From Turritopsis dohrnii (taxonomy: Eukaryota > Cnidaria > Hydrozoa > Anthoathecata > Oceaniidae), in NCBI GenBank assembly GCA_027922465.2, contig BQMF02000666.1:62001-126000 (forward strand): 64,000 bases of DNA. Direction: 5' to 3'. The translations under genes were made by a program, and so were the position numbers. A model generated the notes under the pieces. It did not search any database. It had not been told where the DNA came from and was given only the letters and a program-made list of their open reading frames with translations. Below, in pieces: positions 22,485 to 42,805 of this stretch (its first letter is position 1; each line of letters begins with the position of its first letter).

Positions 22485-25400
22485 ATTGAGTGTCTGTTTT
22501 GCTGGATACTGTTGAGGAATAGTAGAATAAAATTATTTATGTATTCACAAATAACCTTTTTAAAAACCATGACGTTAAGAATGCTGCCATGTTGTTTCTT
22601 ACATATCAGTTAAAAGTTTTTAAGTTCTTTTCGTGATCATCATTATTAATAGCAACCTCGCTTTCACGTACTTCATCATTTCATTGATGTTTGTTCTTAT
22701 ATTGCTGTTTATACAATTTCCGATTATACAGGAAATTGTTTGTTGTTGTTGAAAATAAGTTGAACATTGAGCTATAACACAGTCGTTGTAAAGAAACAGT
22801 GAAATTTACATGGAAACGAGAATCAAGATCTTGCGTATTTTGATTTCCCATGTCAATCTCGATCCGAGGGCTTTTTCGTCTTCTTAGTGTGCGAGGTTAC
22901 TCTCGTGTTTTGTGATAATTGGTGACGTTTATTTTGCATAATGTGAATTTTACCGAACGAAAAAACCTTCTATGAAATCTGACCTCTTTACGAAGAAATG
23001 TTAAAGTGTTGAACTTGCTTCTTATGAATCTAACATAAAGATGAGCACAAACAAATGATATTGAGATAGCATTAATTAAGGCTGGACAGTTTTAATAAGT
23101 GCATTCATTTATTGATAAGATGAAATCATTCCTGATTAAAGAAAGATTGGTATCACACATGGTCAGGATATAAATGGTTTTTACGTGGAAAGAACAACTC
23201 AAGATTTCATAAGAAATTTTGTTGTCATAATTGAATTGAATCTTATGCTCATTCCCCAAGTTTTAACAAGACGCCCAAATTGATAGTAGGCCTCTTAATT
23301 GGTACCAGACCTCTTTAGCTTAGGTGTAATCCTTCTTATTGAGAATTACAAAGAAAGTTATTTTTTCACGAACTAGTTGGTTAGTTGAACTCAAGTTTCA
23401 ATTACGCGTCCATATTGAAAAGTTTATCTGCAGAAACGTTTATTGTGATTTAAAGCCTAGGTCCGAATAAGGGGTCAAGTTGGGAAATCATAATGGTAGA
23501 TGCATAATGACAGATCCTTACGCTCATTTGTGTATAACAAATTGCTGACATGACGTTTTTTCTGGCTTTCAAACTCCACCTTCACAGAGATATAATAGAA
23601 TGGTGAAACGATAAGGAGATTTGGGGAGGGATGTGCTTATTTACAATTTAGGAGAGCATGGAAGCCGTGTCTGTCGAGAACTCCTTTTTTTATAGTAAAT
23701 AAGTCAAAGAATGATGTCTCCAGTCTACGGTGTGGGATTTTCACCTCAACAAGAACAAAGTCTATCTTTCTCATTGTCTCTGTGCAATATCAATTAATAA
23801 ATAAATAAATCAAAATCTGGCCGTTTCCCCTTTTTCTCTCTGAAAGAAAATAAAATTTCCTACACAGCCTTCTTCCATATAAATAACACCTTTGTTTCCA
23901 GACCACATAGCGACCCTACCAAAACTTCGAAGGTCTGTGTACAATAACCATTAAAAAAAATCGTTTCTTTGAAACTAGTTAATCAAACGGTAAAGTCTGT
24001 GATAAATGATGAGACGTCATCATCTTAGACTAGTATTTGGTGACTTTTTTACCACACTCGCGTTACAGTTAAAGTGAAACCATGGAAGAGTAAAAAGGGC
24101 CTTACCAGTGGTTGTTGTGAAGTTCTCAGGTTTCTCCCAGTTTACATTAAAAAGAGCATTAAAACAGCACTAGTGTTGACAGCAACCAAATCCTATTTGA
24201 TTACTTGACAATCGTAGCAGTGTAAACATGTCTAGATTTCGTCATGATCTTCAAGATTACATGAATAATGACACACTCCTCCGCAGAGACGATCTATAAC
24301 GACATCATTATCTTTCTTCATCAACACAACAAATGCTCAATTGCTTTCTAAAGTTATAAAAAAACTTATCAACTACAGATTTTGTTAATCTTTGATTTCA
24401 CGTAGAACTCTTTTTGTTTCCTTGATTCTGCGCATGAGGGGGGATTGAATAACTCTTGCGTGTGTATGGTTTTGTATTCACCATTTCAATAGATCCCAGG
24501 GTTTTTATAATAGGTGAATTAAAAAATGATTTTAAAAAAACAATCTGGAAACGTAATATATCAAATGGTACATTCTACATTCCAAAAGTAATCTACGATG
24601 GATGACAGGGTTAATTTCTGTCAATAATGCGATATATTTATAACCACACACACGTATTCTTTGTTTACAAACAACACGAATCCTTTATGAATAAACAAAA
24701 AAATCCTTTCACGATTCAAGAGATTATTGCTGTAGACAAACTCTAAACAAACAAGAATGTCCAAGGTCAAATGAACTAAGCTTAGCTTTTAAATTGAATT
24801 CAAATCGAATTCGCTAGTGAATGTGGCCAAAGTAGGGCACATTTAAACGAAAAGTTTGAATTGTTTCAAATCGTCATCAGCGATCTACATTTAGTAGGTT
24901 GCGCCATGGTGATTCAGTAAATTGCGCCTTGATACGCCACATACACACGAAATAAACCGTATTCAAAACTTTCCCAATTGGATAAAGTCAATATGCTGCC
25001 ACAAGTATTTATCTTATCATATGCATCATTCCGTTTGCTTCTAATCATGATATTACCCTAAAAAAGTAAAACACCTCCACTGTAGTAACAGCACTATAAA
25101 AGGCTTTTTGTCATTCTAATATCATTAAAGCCATTTTTATTTCTTCCGATGGCCACATCAATTAATTTCCGGTTCTTTTATCGTCCAAAAAACGTACTTG
25201 TGTCATCGATAACATTGTTAATGGATTCGTGATGCTTTTCGAACTCTTTTCGAACTCTTTTCGAACGTCTGATGAAGAGGTTCACCAAAATCATTAGCAA
25301 CATTATGCAGTCACCACGTATGTCAAAAGCACAGATCACAATTTGTTGTTCAACTTTTGAGCCTCGATATCATGCTTATAAAATATGTTTATATTTTCAC

Positions 25401-26383
25401 CTCTGAGGTCAGTGATGCATGGTGATGTTTATAGTTTCTTTGCCAAAGAACTCTCAAGGAAAGGAAAATTTTAAAATCTAATGATCTCTTCAAGCGCTGT
25501 TTTTGAAAAATAAGAGTAAAATTTTCGAAATAATTCAAGAGTAATACACAAAGATTTGGAAGGCTGTCTGAGATGTTTTGTTGTGAGAAAACGTTTTAAG
25601 AAAAGTTAGTCCGAAATCTGGCATATCATCAGAGTAGCATATCAACCTCGACACAGAGTCACTTTATTCATTTTCTTCTCGATATAATCCGTAAGGCGAG
25701 GACGGGCAACAGATGAAGAATGTGTATCTCGATCGAGGTGGTCTCACATAATCTAATGACTATAGTCACTTGCAATTTGCCATAGGTATCCATATAATTA
25801 ATCAAATGCACAATTTCAAGGAAAAAACCCTAAAACACAGATAATAAACTGGCGACTTCTGTGTGTTATTTTACAGTTGATATTTGGCCTATATGTGGAT
25901 TTTCATTTTTTCGATTTCCACCTCGTAATATAATCATTTGTTTCCCGGGAAATTCTCCGGATAAAAAATCATTTTTTGGAATTTGGCCACGTCACGGATG
26001 ACGTCATTTTCATCCCTTTTTGCCCAATATTTAAGGAAGTAGGAAGTTTTGATATGGGTTCTAATAACTTTTTTGATGCTATTTCGAATAGTAGAAAATT
26101 GTCTGAGCCTCTTTCAATCACCTTGCCCAAAATTATAACGTCAAATCACAGTGTCAACAACAACACCTATTTAAAAAAGTATCAAGTAAAAATTAAAACT
26201 TGGCGCCATCTCCTCTAAGGACCAAATATCAATTGTAAAATAATTGATAACACAGTTCACCAGGCAGTTTGTTATTAAAAAATATATCCTCCCTCTGTAA
26301 TGCGAACTTTTATTACGAGTAAGGTATCTCCTTTGCTTTCTTGTGCAAGGACTCAGTTTATTCGACAAACATGTGCGACAAAT

Positions 26384-35113
<8,730 letters not shown>

Positions 35114-35211
35114 AAATTATTTCTGCTGAAGTTTTTGTTTTTTGTTCATTCTTCGTTTTTGTAACCATGTTTCAGGAAAATTTATCCCACAACAAACGAT
35201 ACTTACCTTAA

Positions 35212-35425
35212 GTTGAAGTTTGTTGGGAGTTTTATGAATAAATTATTCCCAGATGGATGAGTATAAAATGAGATAGAACGCGCAGCGGATTCAGGGTTTC
35301 ACAGCAAATCTTACAGAAAAAATTTTGTACATGATGGATGAGTATAATGGGTGGTTGTAGGGTGGGCATTTTATACTCATCCATCTGGGAATAATTTATT
35401 CATAAAACTCCCAACAAACTTCAAC
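35212..35425. mobile_element. 214-bp TTAA-flanked element with 59-bp perfect ends resembling the DIRS termini
   Basis: Perfect 59-bp inverted ends (35,212-35,270 and 35,367-35,425) begin GTTGAAGTTTGTTGGGAG and are flanked by TTAA on both sides (35,208-35,211; 35,426-35,429). The inner part of the ends (ATAAATTATTCCC...GAGTATAAAATG) and the following AGATAGAACGCGCAGCGG match the start of the DIRS element at 42,326-42,255. It therefore looks like a miniature related to that family, yet its TTAA duplication is what piggyBac-type transposases make. Confidence 0.65.
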
Positions 35426-36239
35426 TTAAAGGGATCCCAAGGTCGTAATATAAATCAATACTATTTTAAAGAATGATAGCCAAAAATAACGTTAATTAAA
35501 ATTTTTGCTCTTGTAATTTATCAGAAGTCCAGTATTACTTGATTCAAAACACGTTTTTTTACGTGCTCTTCGTCCGCCATTATTTTTAACTTGAACTCTA
35601 TTTTCAACTCTATGCGCCAGTCCCCTTAGCCGAATTTGTAGTTGTGACGTATCATTTGAGTAACGGCTCGCATTATAAGTAGGAAATGTCTGTGACATCA
35701 TACCAAAAGAGCCAGTAAAACAACAAAATAAAAACGAGCAAATCAAATGATGAATGAGAAGATATTGGGAATGTAGAAGATGATTTTATCTACCAATTAA
35801 ACGATTTAAATATCCAACAAAATATCGCGTTTAAGTAGCGACGGGAATATCTGCTGTCAAAGTTCCCATCATTGCCTTTTCCCATTGCATGTCTGCAAAT
35901 CGGGAATTTCTATACTGTACAAAGATTGATGAAATAAATTACAAAACTTTTTCTGAACATAAAAATTTATATTTCTTCGTCACAAAACATTACTTTTCTT
36001 CTTTGAAATAAATCGAAATGTGAAATATTTTATTGATATGTCACCTGTTATAATCTAAAAATCATCAAAGTATTTTGTGCATATTCTTTGATAAACTCTC
36101 CATCCTACTGTCATTTGATTCTTTCTTTTAAGTCGAATCTCCACTAGACAAAAAATGTCTTTGTAGACATGGTTTGTACTTCCCTGCGACATCATTCGAA
36201 GGAGGGGCGGAAACAATCACCCGCCGCAGCATTTTCAGC

Positions 36240-36845
36240 TACTTTTGCGGGCAGAAACTTTCGCTTGTCAAAAAACCCGCGAAATTTCTGGAATAAACTT
36301 TCGCGTTTCGCAGATTTTGGAACTAATTTCGCGGAAAAAACTTTCGCGAAACGAAGGAAAAGTTTATTTTCGCGTGAAAAAACTTTCGCGAATGAGCAAA
36401 AGAGAAACCAAATCTTTCTTTTCTAAAGGCCGTACATACGTCCGCTCGGCGCCACGCGACCAATTAATTTGAATCTCCAGTTAATAAAGAAACACCGGGT
36501 GTTGAGTGTTTCTTTTTTTCGCAATGTTTACAATTTTTTGCAAAGCTTGCATTTTTCTTGAAATTTGATTGATTCACATGCTAGATGGCCGCGCGGCCGC
36601 CTGAAAAAGTAGAATCTAATCCTACTTCCAAGCGCACAAAATCTGACCGTCGACGGCTAACAAAGTTGAGCAATAGTTATCACTGAGCATGCTCAAAACT
36701 GGCCGCGTACGTACGTACGGGCAAAATCGCACAAGTGGAGGTCGGCCTTAAAAGTAATAAACTATAATTAATTTTCTTGAACTTCCCACTCAGAATTGGT
36801 TTCGTCATCGGTTTCTCCATCTTCACGAAAAAACTTTCGCGTTTT
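36240..36845. repeat. AAACTTTCGC motif cluster
   Basis: AAACTTTCGC occurs at about 36,256, 36,296, 36,338, 36,379 and 36,829, most followed by G. The segment is unusually rich in CGCG for this window. Related AACTTTCG motifs appear near 27,551 and 46,428-46,472. Function is unknown; the cluster is likely part of a repeat. Confidence 0.4.
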
Positions 36846-38152
36846 GCTGTTTTGAAATTTCCAAACGCATAAACCTTCACGAAAAAGAGCCAAAAATGCA
36901 AAAAACGCGAATGATTCTGCTCTTAAGGTAGTCGAGATAATAAGGATGTTTTGTGCTGGATGATATTTCGTTATCGTTTCTACGGCGCAGTTCTCTGCTT
37001 CAACAACACTTGTCTCGTTTAGTCCACAGCAATGTTTCAAAACCTAATAGAAAGAAAGATAGAGTAAAAATAGTGAAATTACAAAATGAAGATTTAAACA
37101 TGGAGGAGGGGGATAACCACACAGTGGGTATAAACACTTACTTCGGATTGTTGTGCTTTATACGATCGATCTACTGACGTTCTTGGATTCACCATGTTCT
37201 GACATGTAAATATTAACATGTTAAGTTATTGATTAACTTATTTATTCGTTGCTTTGTTGACGGAAAATATTTCAACCGCATGTCATGACTTTTATCGAAA
37301 CAAATTTCTTCGAAATGGTGTGAAAGGAATATATTTATTACGTTCGGCAGGTTACAACGTATTTTTTGAAGCCGAAGAAGAGCATGAAAAGATATTTTAC
37401 TATTATTACCCGATTGATTATTACAGTTATGAGCAACAGTGAGGAGCATTTTCGACTATGATTTCTTCACGACTTATATTCAATCTATTACATGGAATAT
37501 TTATTTACTTTTTTAATAACAGGTTGCATCACCTTTTTTTATTATCTTTCACTTTTTGTACCTTGTGAAACTCTGGAATTTTACGTATAAAAAAAGAGTT
37601 ATAAAGCGCTCACTTTTATTGTGAAAATTTCTTAGTGAAAGCAAGTGTTGTATTTACATTGATAAAAGACATATTTCAATGCTACTCAAATCATACGTCA
37701 CAAAATTTTAAACAATGGAAAAAGTCTGGGCGCTAGAGATTAAAAATACTACGAAGAAGAAGGTTTTTAAAAAGTTTTAAAGCATGCAGAAAAAATATTT
37801 ATAACGTGATTATCTCACGATCTAAAAAACGTTTGAAAAAACTGAAACAAGAGTTGCTACTTCATTTTTTAAGATAAACAGTATTATTTGAATAATCTAT
37901 TAGACCTTGGGATCCCTTTAAGGTAAGTATCGTTTGTTGTGGGATAATTTTATTTCATAAATTATTCCCCAGACTCCTGAGTATAAAATGAGATTTCACA
38001 GAGTACCAAAATTTTCTGTTTCACAAAACAGACAAAAAGAAAACATTCTCATATTACATGCTTCAGTTTTGTTCATAACACAAAAAATTACACTTTAGTG
38101 AGCTAAGCACTAAAAATTAAACCTGTTTAACTCAAAATTAACAAATAAAGTT

Positions 38153-38482
38153 TCATTTTGTAAGAATATTCATTAAGTTAACATCTTCCACGACCAATTT
38201 TTCGTAATGTTTCGCAAAAGTACGGGCGTTTGCCCAACCAGCGTTCCGTATGATATCTGCAATCGGTAAATCATGCTGTTTAGCTTTTGAACTTGATGCA
38301 GATCTATTGGAGTGTGCAGAAAAAATATTAATATTAATACCAGCATTCCCCAACATAGATTTACACCATCTCGAAATGGTATCCTTAGAAACAACATTGT
38401 GAGGTTTTATAAAACTGATAAATAGGTTTTGGTTCTTTCTGATAGGTTTTGTTTTTTCTATGTAGATTCTTAAATGTGAGAC
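38153..38482 (-). pseudogene. DIRS tyrosine recombinase, C-terminal part in shifted frame
   Basis: Continues the recombinase after the frameshift. KPHNVVSKDTISRWCK precedes the catalytic H-x-x-R (AHSNR), then DIIRNAGWANARTFAKHYEK with the nucleophile Tyr. With the Arg in the upstream frame, all R...HxxR...Y residues are present, so only the reading frame is broken. The stop lies about 160 bases inside the left inverted end. Confidence 0.8.
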
Positions 38483-41093
38483 TACAAAGCTTAGACTCTT
38501 CAAATTCTTTGAAAACAAGAGGTTGCATGTGCCTTGATGGTCTACTTTGTTTTATAACAGAAGTTATGGGGATGACAACTTTGCCTGGTTGATAAATGAT
38601 ATCATCTAGAGATATAGAATGTAAAGTTTGAATACGTTGACCGCCTGACACTATAGCCATCAAACTAGCGAGTTTTTGTGTCAGTATTTTAAGTGATAAG
38701 TCTGTTAGATCGGGTAAAGATCGAAAATAATTGAACAATATATTAACATCCCATATGATATGATTTCTCGGAAAGGTCGGTCTGTTTTCAAAAACACCTT
38801 TCATAAATCTTTTAACTATAGGCAATTTTCCAAATGATTGATCCCCAATAGGTCTAATTATAGACGAGATAGCACTTCTAGCATTCTTCATTTGATCAAA
38901 ACTATAATTTTTGTTATATAATTCAGTGAGAAAATCTAATGCTTGTTGAATTGTGGGCTCAAAAGGGTTTATTGCATCCTTACAAAAAGAAAGCCACAAT
39001 TTTATAACTGGTTCATATTGTTTTGTTGTACCGGACCTCCAACTACTCATGATCAAGTCCACAGTAGAATTAGAAAAACCTTGCCTTAAATATTCTTGCC
39101 TGATACAAGACATGCCAGAAGTCTCACTCGCTTCCAAATTGGATGCACTTCGTCCGGGCTCTCTGGCAAAATCAGCACCTTCTGACCCGGTGTTACTTTC
39201 GTTGGTTCTGAGACCTTCATTGCCCATTAATGTTGTGTACCAAGTTTGTGATGGCCAATCGGGCACTACGATCAATGCCACTACTTTGTCCACTTTGATC
39301 TTTTGTAATACACGACCTACAAGGCTGAAAGGAGGAAAAAGATAAGGCATTTTAAATTTTGCCCAGTTTACACTAAAAGCATTAATATATTTGGCATTTG
39401 GATCAGGCCTGTATGATATGTAACATGATACTTGGTGATTTAGTCTATTTGCAAAACAATCAACATCTGGATAGAAATTCTGACTTTTGCAAATGCTATC
39501 GAAAATATCTTTATTTAACATCCAATTGCTATCCTTATAATCTTTTCTCGATTCAAGATCAGCAAGTATATTTTCTTTTCCTGGAATATAGGAACAGGTT
39601 ACCCAGATATTGTTTTCTTGGCAAAAATTCCAGATGTTATGGCAAATACTGTCACAGAGAGTACTTTTACTACTTCCCATTTTATTTATGATACCTATGG
39701 CAGTTTTGCTGTCTGATAATATTGTGATATGTTTATTTTCAAAATAGCTTAGAAAACTTTGAATTGTGAAATAGATTGCAAGCATTTCTTTTGCATTAAT
39801 ATGATAATCTTTTTCTTGATATGACCAGGAACCTCCAACACTCTTTTTGTCAAAGGTTCCTCCCCAGGCAAACTGTGAAGCATCAGTATAAATTGTTGCT
39901 TCAATTTTGGGGGGATGGATCCAATTTTGAATATCATTTACATTCTCTATCCACCATGTCAAGTCCTTATAACCATCTACTGATAAATTCATTAAAGCAT
40001 CAAAATCCCCTAGATTTTCTTTTAGTGCTATTGCTTTATCCTTTTCAAGTTTCCTATAATGCAACGCCCCATATTTTGATGCAGGCAAAACTGAAATTAT
40101 ATGTCCAACCACTTTAGCTACATAACGTATGGAGGGTTGTTTTAATTTTCTCAATGTATTCAGATGCTTTTTAAGAGCTTCTGTACGTTTTTCAGTGAGA
40201 ACTATGGTCATAGTTACAGAATTAATCACAAACCCCAAAAATATAATAGTTTGAGAAGGTATAAGTTGCGACTTGACAGGATGGACTACAAAGCCAAGTT
40301 TACAAAAAAGCTTTGCTGCTGACAAAGTAGCTTCCAAGGCTTTTATGTATGTATTACCAGATTAAAGAAAATCATCAATGTATCCACAAATTGGATTACC
40401 ATTGCGTCTAATTTCACTCATAGGAACAGTTGTCAACTTTGTAAATCTCCTAGGACAAGGCCCTAGTCCGTTGGGATAGCAAGTGTATTTGTATAACTTT
40501 CCTTTGCATTGAAATTTTAAGTAAGATTGATAACATTCTCTGATAGGGACACTATAATAAGCATCTTTAAGATCTATCGATGTCATAAAATCATTCTTAT
40601 TGATCATCAATAATGCATCCTTTATGGTTTGCATCTTGAAATGCACATATTTTATATTTTCGTTCACTTTCTTTAAGTTTAAAATAAGTCTAGTTCCTCC
40701 ATCAGATTTTGGAGTTGTGAATATGGGAGAAACATATTCTTTTTCTTCATGGCAACACTCAACAATTATGCCTTTTACAATCATTTTTTGAAGTTCTAAG
40801 CTAACCAAATTTTCTTGATCATCTTTATACTGATTAAAACTGAAGTGTTTAACAGGAGGTTCCACTTCAAATTCGATAGTATCCCCATGTTTAATAGTAT
40901 CTAAAATGTGTTTATCAGTTGTTACACTTTTCCAGCCTTCATAAAATTTACAAAGTTGACCCCCTTTGAAATTGTTCACTCTAATAGAACATTCATTTAG
41001 GAAATAGCTTACCTCATTTTCTAACTGTTGCTGGGAATGTGACATTTCATGATTTTCTTCAGAATTGCACCGTACAGCTAAGGTAGATTGCAT
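38385..41093 (-). pseudogene. pol: DIRS pol: reverse transcriptase and RNase H, interrupted
   Basis: The reverse transcriptase fingers and palm run from 41,093 (IVECCHEEKEYVSPIFTTPK, RLILNLKKVN, SIDLKDAYYSVPI). They end at the catalytic GYIDDFL, immediately followed by an in-frame TAA (40,362-40,364). The same frame then continues with the thumb (KSQLIPSQTIIFLGF). RNase H follows: IYTDASQFAWGG, NAKEMLAI, ILSDSKTAIGI and later ENILADLESR supply the acidic residues. Next come a DIRS-specific linker and the N-terminal part of the recombinase, where SGGQRIQTL carries the first catalytic Arg. The frame is lost near 38,470-38,485 by a frameshift. Confidence 0.85.
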
Positions 41094-41140
41094 TTCAACT
41101 TCTGAGGTTGTGGGTGTCTTGATAATAGGTGAATAAGCTG

Positions 41141-42220
41141 TTAATGCTTTGTTCTTGGTTTGGATAGAGTGGAGGAGGACATCCCCCTCCGGCCTTTGCC
41201 TAAAAAAGGCATACGATTATTCCTGTTGTAAGGCTCAGATCGATAGGAATTGTTCCTATTATAATGGCCTTTAAATTTAAAATTATTGCCTCGAAGTTTA
41301 TTTCGCAAAGTTATATCCTTAATATTCTCAGAAAGATGGTCTCCAAAAAGTTTATCTGAAGCTTTATCTTTTCTCTCATTATTGTTAATTGACACTAAAT
41401 CTTTGAATTCATCTTTCAAAACAGATTTTATGAACAATTTTCTTTTTAAAGAGATTTCATCCGAGGCATGTCCCAAGAGACTGATGATATCAGTAGACTT
41501 TTGAACAATGGCTTGTTTTTCAATTTTTGAATCTAAAACATCTTTAGTTAATGATATAACTCCACTAACTGCAGCAATTATATTTCTTTGTATCATGCTC
41601 ATACGAACATCAGCTCTTTTTTGAAAACTATTAAGTAGTTGCCAAATTTCAACATTAAGTTTCGGTGTGGGTAAATTACAATTTTCTGGTACAGGAAAAG
41701 ATTCTCGAAGAATTTTGACATCATCTTTCTCCTTTTTAGAGAAAAAACTTTTATCAATAATATGTGCCCAGTCTGCAGAAATTTTCCCCCCTTTAGATTC
41801 AGCAGATGAAAGAATTTTAATCTTAGAAAAAACATTAGATTTAGTGTGAGTCTCTGCTGCCACAATACTTATGCCATCGTCAGGGTCAATATTTCCTTCG
41901 TCATCATCATATGCTTCACCATGTGAAGCATACAAGTCAATAAAGTCATCGTCATAATATTCCTCGTTTGCTGTGTCTCTCTGAGGAGAAGTAACTATTT
42001 TTCCCTGCTGAGAGGTGCTGTTGATGTTATTAGCAGCTTTTAACGAGGATATTTCTGTTTGGAGTGTTTTAAGAAGGTCCAATACAGATTCAGAAGTTAT
42101 TTCATTAGTAATATTCTCCTCTGAAGCAGGAAGAGGATTTTCTTGAATGGAAGACATTAATAATAATAACAGAAAGGAAAAAACACTTAGCTGATTTCCA
42201 AATTCGTGCTCATGTATCAC
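41141..42220 (-). CDS. gag: DIRS gag-like protein
   Basis: A 359-residue frame just inside the right inverted end. The N-terminal part is low-complexity and acidic (EYYDDDFIDLYASHGE, DDDEGNIDPDDG). The middle is helical (ENCNLPTPKLNVEIWQLL, DISLLG-like heptads). The C-terminus is Asn/Arg-rich (GHYNRNNSYRSEPYNRNNR), as in gag proteins that bind nucleic acid with basic tails. It lacks CCHC knuckles, which is usual in DIRS elements. The downstream pol frame starts within 50 bases. Confidence 0.7.
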   Translation of the reverse strand: MIHEHEFGNQLSVFSFLLLLLMSSIQENPLPASEENITNEITSESVLDLLKTLQTEISSLKAANNINSTSQQGKIVTSPQRDTANEEYYDDDFIDLYASHGEAYDDDEGNIDPDDGISIVAAETHTKSNVFSKIKILSSAESKGGKISADWAHIIDKSFFSKKEKDDVKILRESFPVPENCNLPTPKLNVEIWQLLNSFQKRADVRMSMIQRNIIAAVSGVISLTKDVLDSKIEKQAIVQKSTDIISLLGHASDEISLKRKLFIKSVLKDEFKDLVSINNNERKDKASDKLFGDHLSENIKDITLRNKLRGNNFKFKGHYNRNNSYRSEPYNRNNRMPFLGKGRRGMSSSTLSKPRTKH

Positions 42221-42396
42221 TGCTTGAGTCGCCCTGTTTTGTCCTCTGCTCGTCGTGAACTGAATCCGCTGCGCGTTCTATCTCATTTTATACTCAGGAG
42301 TCTGGGGAATAATTTATGAAATAAAACTTGATACGAAATACGCTCTTTTTTTATGAGGGTAAGGTTTTTGAAGAATTTTTCACAATATCTGTATAT

Positions 42397-42498
42397 CCCA
42401 GTGGGCAAAATCGTCGAAATGTCACTGCGACGGAGAGCACTTATTGAAATTGTGTGTATATCCTTCGCAGATAATTTTTAACAAATGGGCCGACTGGG
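42397..42498. mobile_element. Palindromic MITE family A, copy 7
   Basis: CCCAGTGGGCAAAATCG at the left and CCTTCGCAGATAATT...CGACTGGG at the right. It lies about 70 bp beyond the DIRS element's right end. Confidence 0.65.
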
Positions 42499-42805
42499 AT
42501 ATAGGAATTCATAATTGATGGAACTAATTTCATCTTGAAAAAACAGCACATCTTCAACAGCGATTTTCTACAAGTTACGCGATCTGCTATGGAACAATAT
42601 TTGCCCCCTTCATATGCAGCCTTAATAATGGGATATTTCGAAACAAAATTCTGCAGAATTCTGTGGAGTACATGAACCAAATAAATTTGAAGAAAATCGG
42701 GTCCAATTTCTTCATGATTGTTTCTTACTCCTTGAAAATAAACTTCTAGCAAGTATCCAGAAGTTTTTAGTCCTTGGGCTTCCGTCCACCAACTTAGTTG
42801 ACTTA

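Larger units (their letters stand above)
22018..26383. promoter_or_regulatory. Divergent intergenic region between receptor gene and KRI1
   Basis: The two genes point away from each other, so this span should hold both promoters. A CRE-type palindrome TGACGTCA lies at 22,017-22,024, overlapping the ATG of the receptor gene, and another lies at 25,999-26,006, about 380 bases upstream of the KRI1 ATG. Palindromic MITE copies occur at 22,140-22,224 and 22,364-22,484, and a CAACCTCGACACAGAG fragment at about 25,644. Otherwise I see AT-rich sequence with no exon. Confidence 0.35.
35114..37902. other. Repeat block between KRI1 and the DIRS element
   Basis: No gene seen. It is framed by a 45-bp inverted repeat (35,182-35,211 plus 35,427-35,446 on the left, 37,903-37,947 on the right). 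Inside are a 214-bp TTAA-flanked element that interrupts the left arm, a GC-richer segment 36,160-36,760 with repeated AAACTTTCGC motifs, and a possible TTAAG...CTCCACT / AGTGGAGG...CTTAA element (about 36,132-36,751). The remaining 37.0-37.9 kb is AT-rich with only short unsupported frames. Confidence 0.5.
35182..37947. repeat. 45-bp inverted repeat enclosing about 2.7 kb
   Basis: TTATCCCACAACAAACG...TACTTACCTTAA, followed by AGGGATCCCAAGGTC, occurs at the left. Its exact complement is at 37,903-37,947. The left arm is split by the 35,212-35,425 element. It could be a nonautonomous DNA transposon (TA lies just inside each tip), or the DIRS element's own terminal extension and its complement, since the right arm abuts the DIRS inverted end at 37,948. 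Confidence 0.5.
37948..42326 (-). mobile_element. DIRS-type tyrosine-recombinase retrotransposon, damaged
   Basis: A 4.4-kb element read on the minus strand, bounded by perfect 47-bp inverted ends (37,948-37,994 and 42,280-42,326). In order it carries a gag-like frame, reverse transcriptase plus RNase H, and a tyrosine recombinase. Inverted ends, a tyrosine recombinase in place of a DDE integrase and no protease are the DIRS layout. No target duplication is expected for this mechanism and none is seen. One in-frame stop and one frameshift make this copy inactive. Confidence 0.85.

Noticed and set aside
26300..26383. Upstream ATG extending KRI1 by 28 residues as a targeting peptide
   Set aside because: KRI1 is nucleolar and family similarity begins at the ATG at 26,384. 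The upstream frame is probably 5' leader.
36169..36472. Overlapping plus frames in the CGCG-rich segment
   Set aside because: Created by the AAACTTTCGC repeats. No domain, no splice context.
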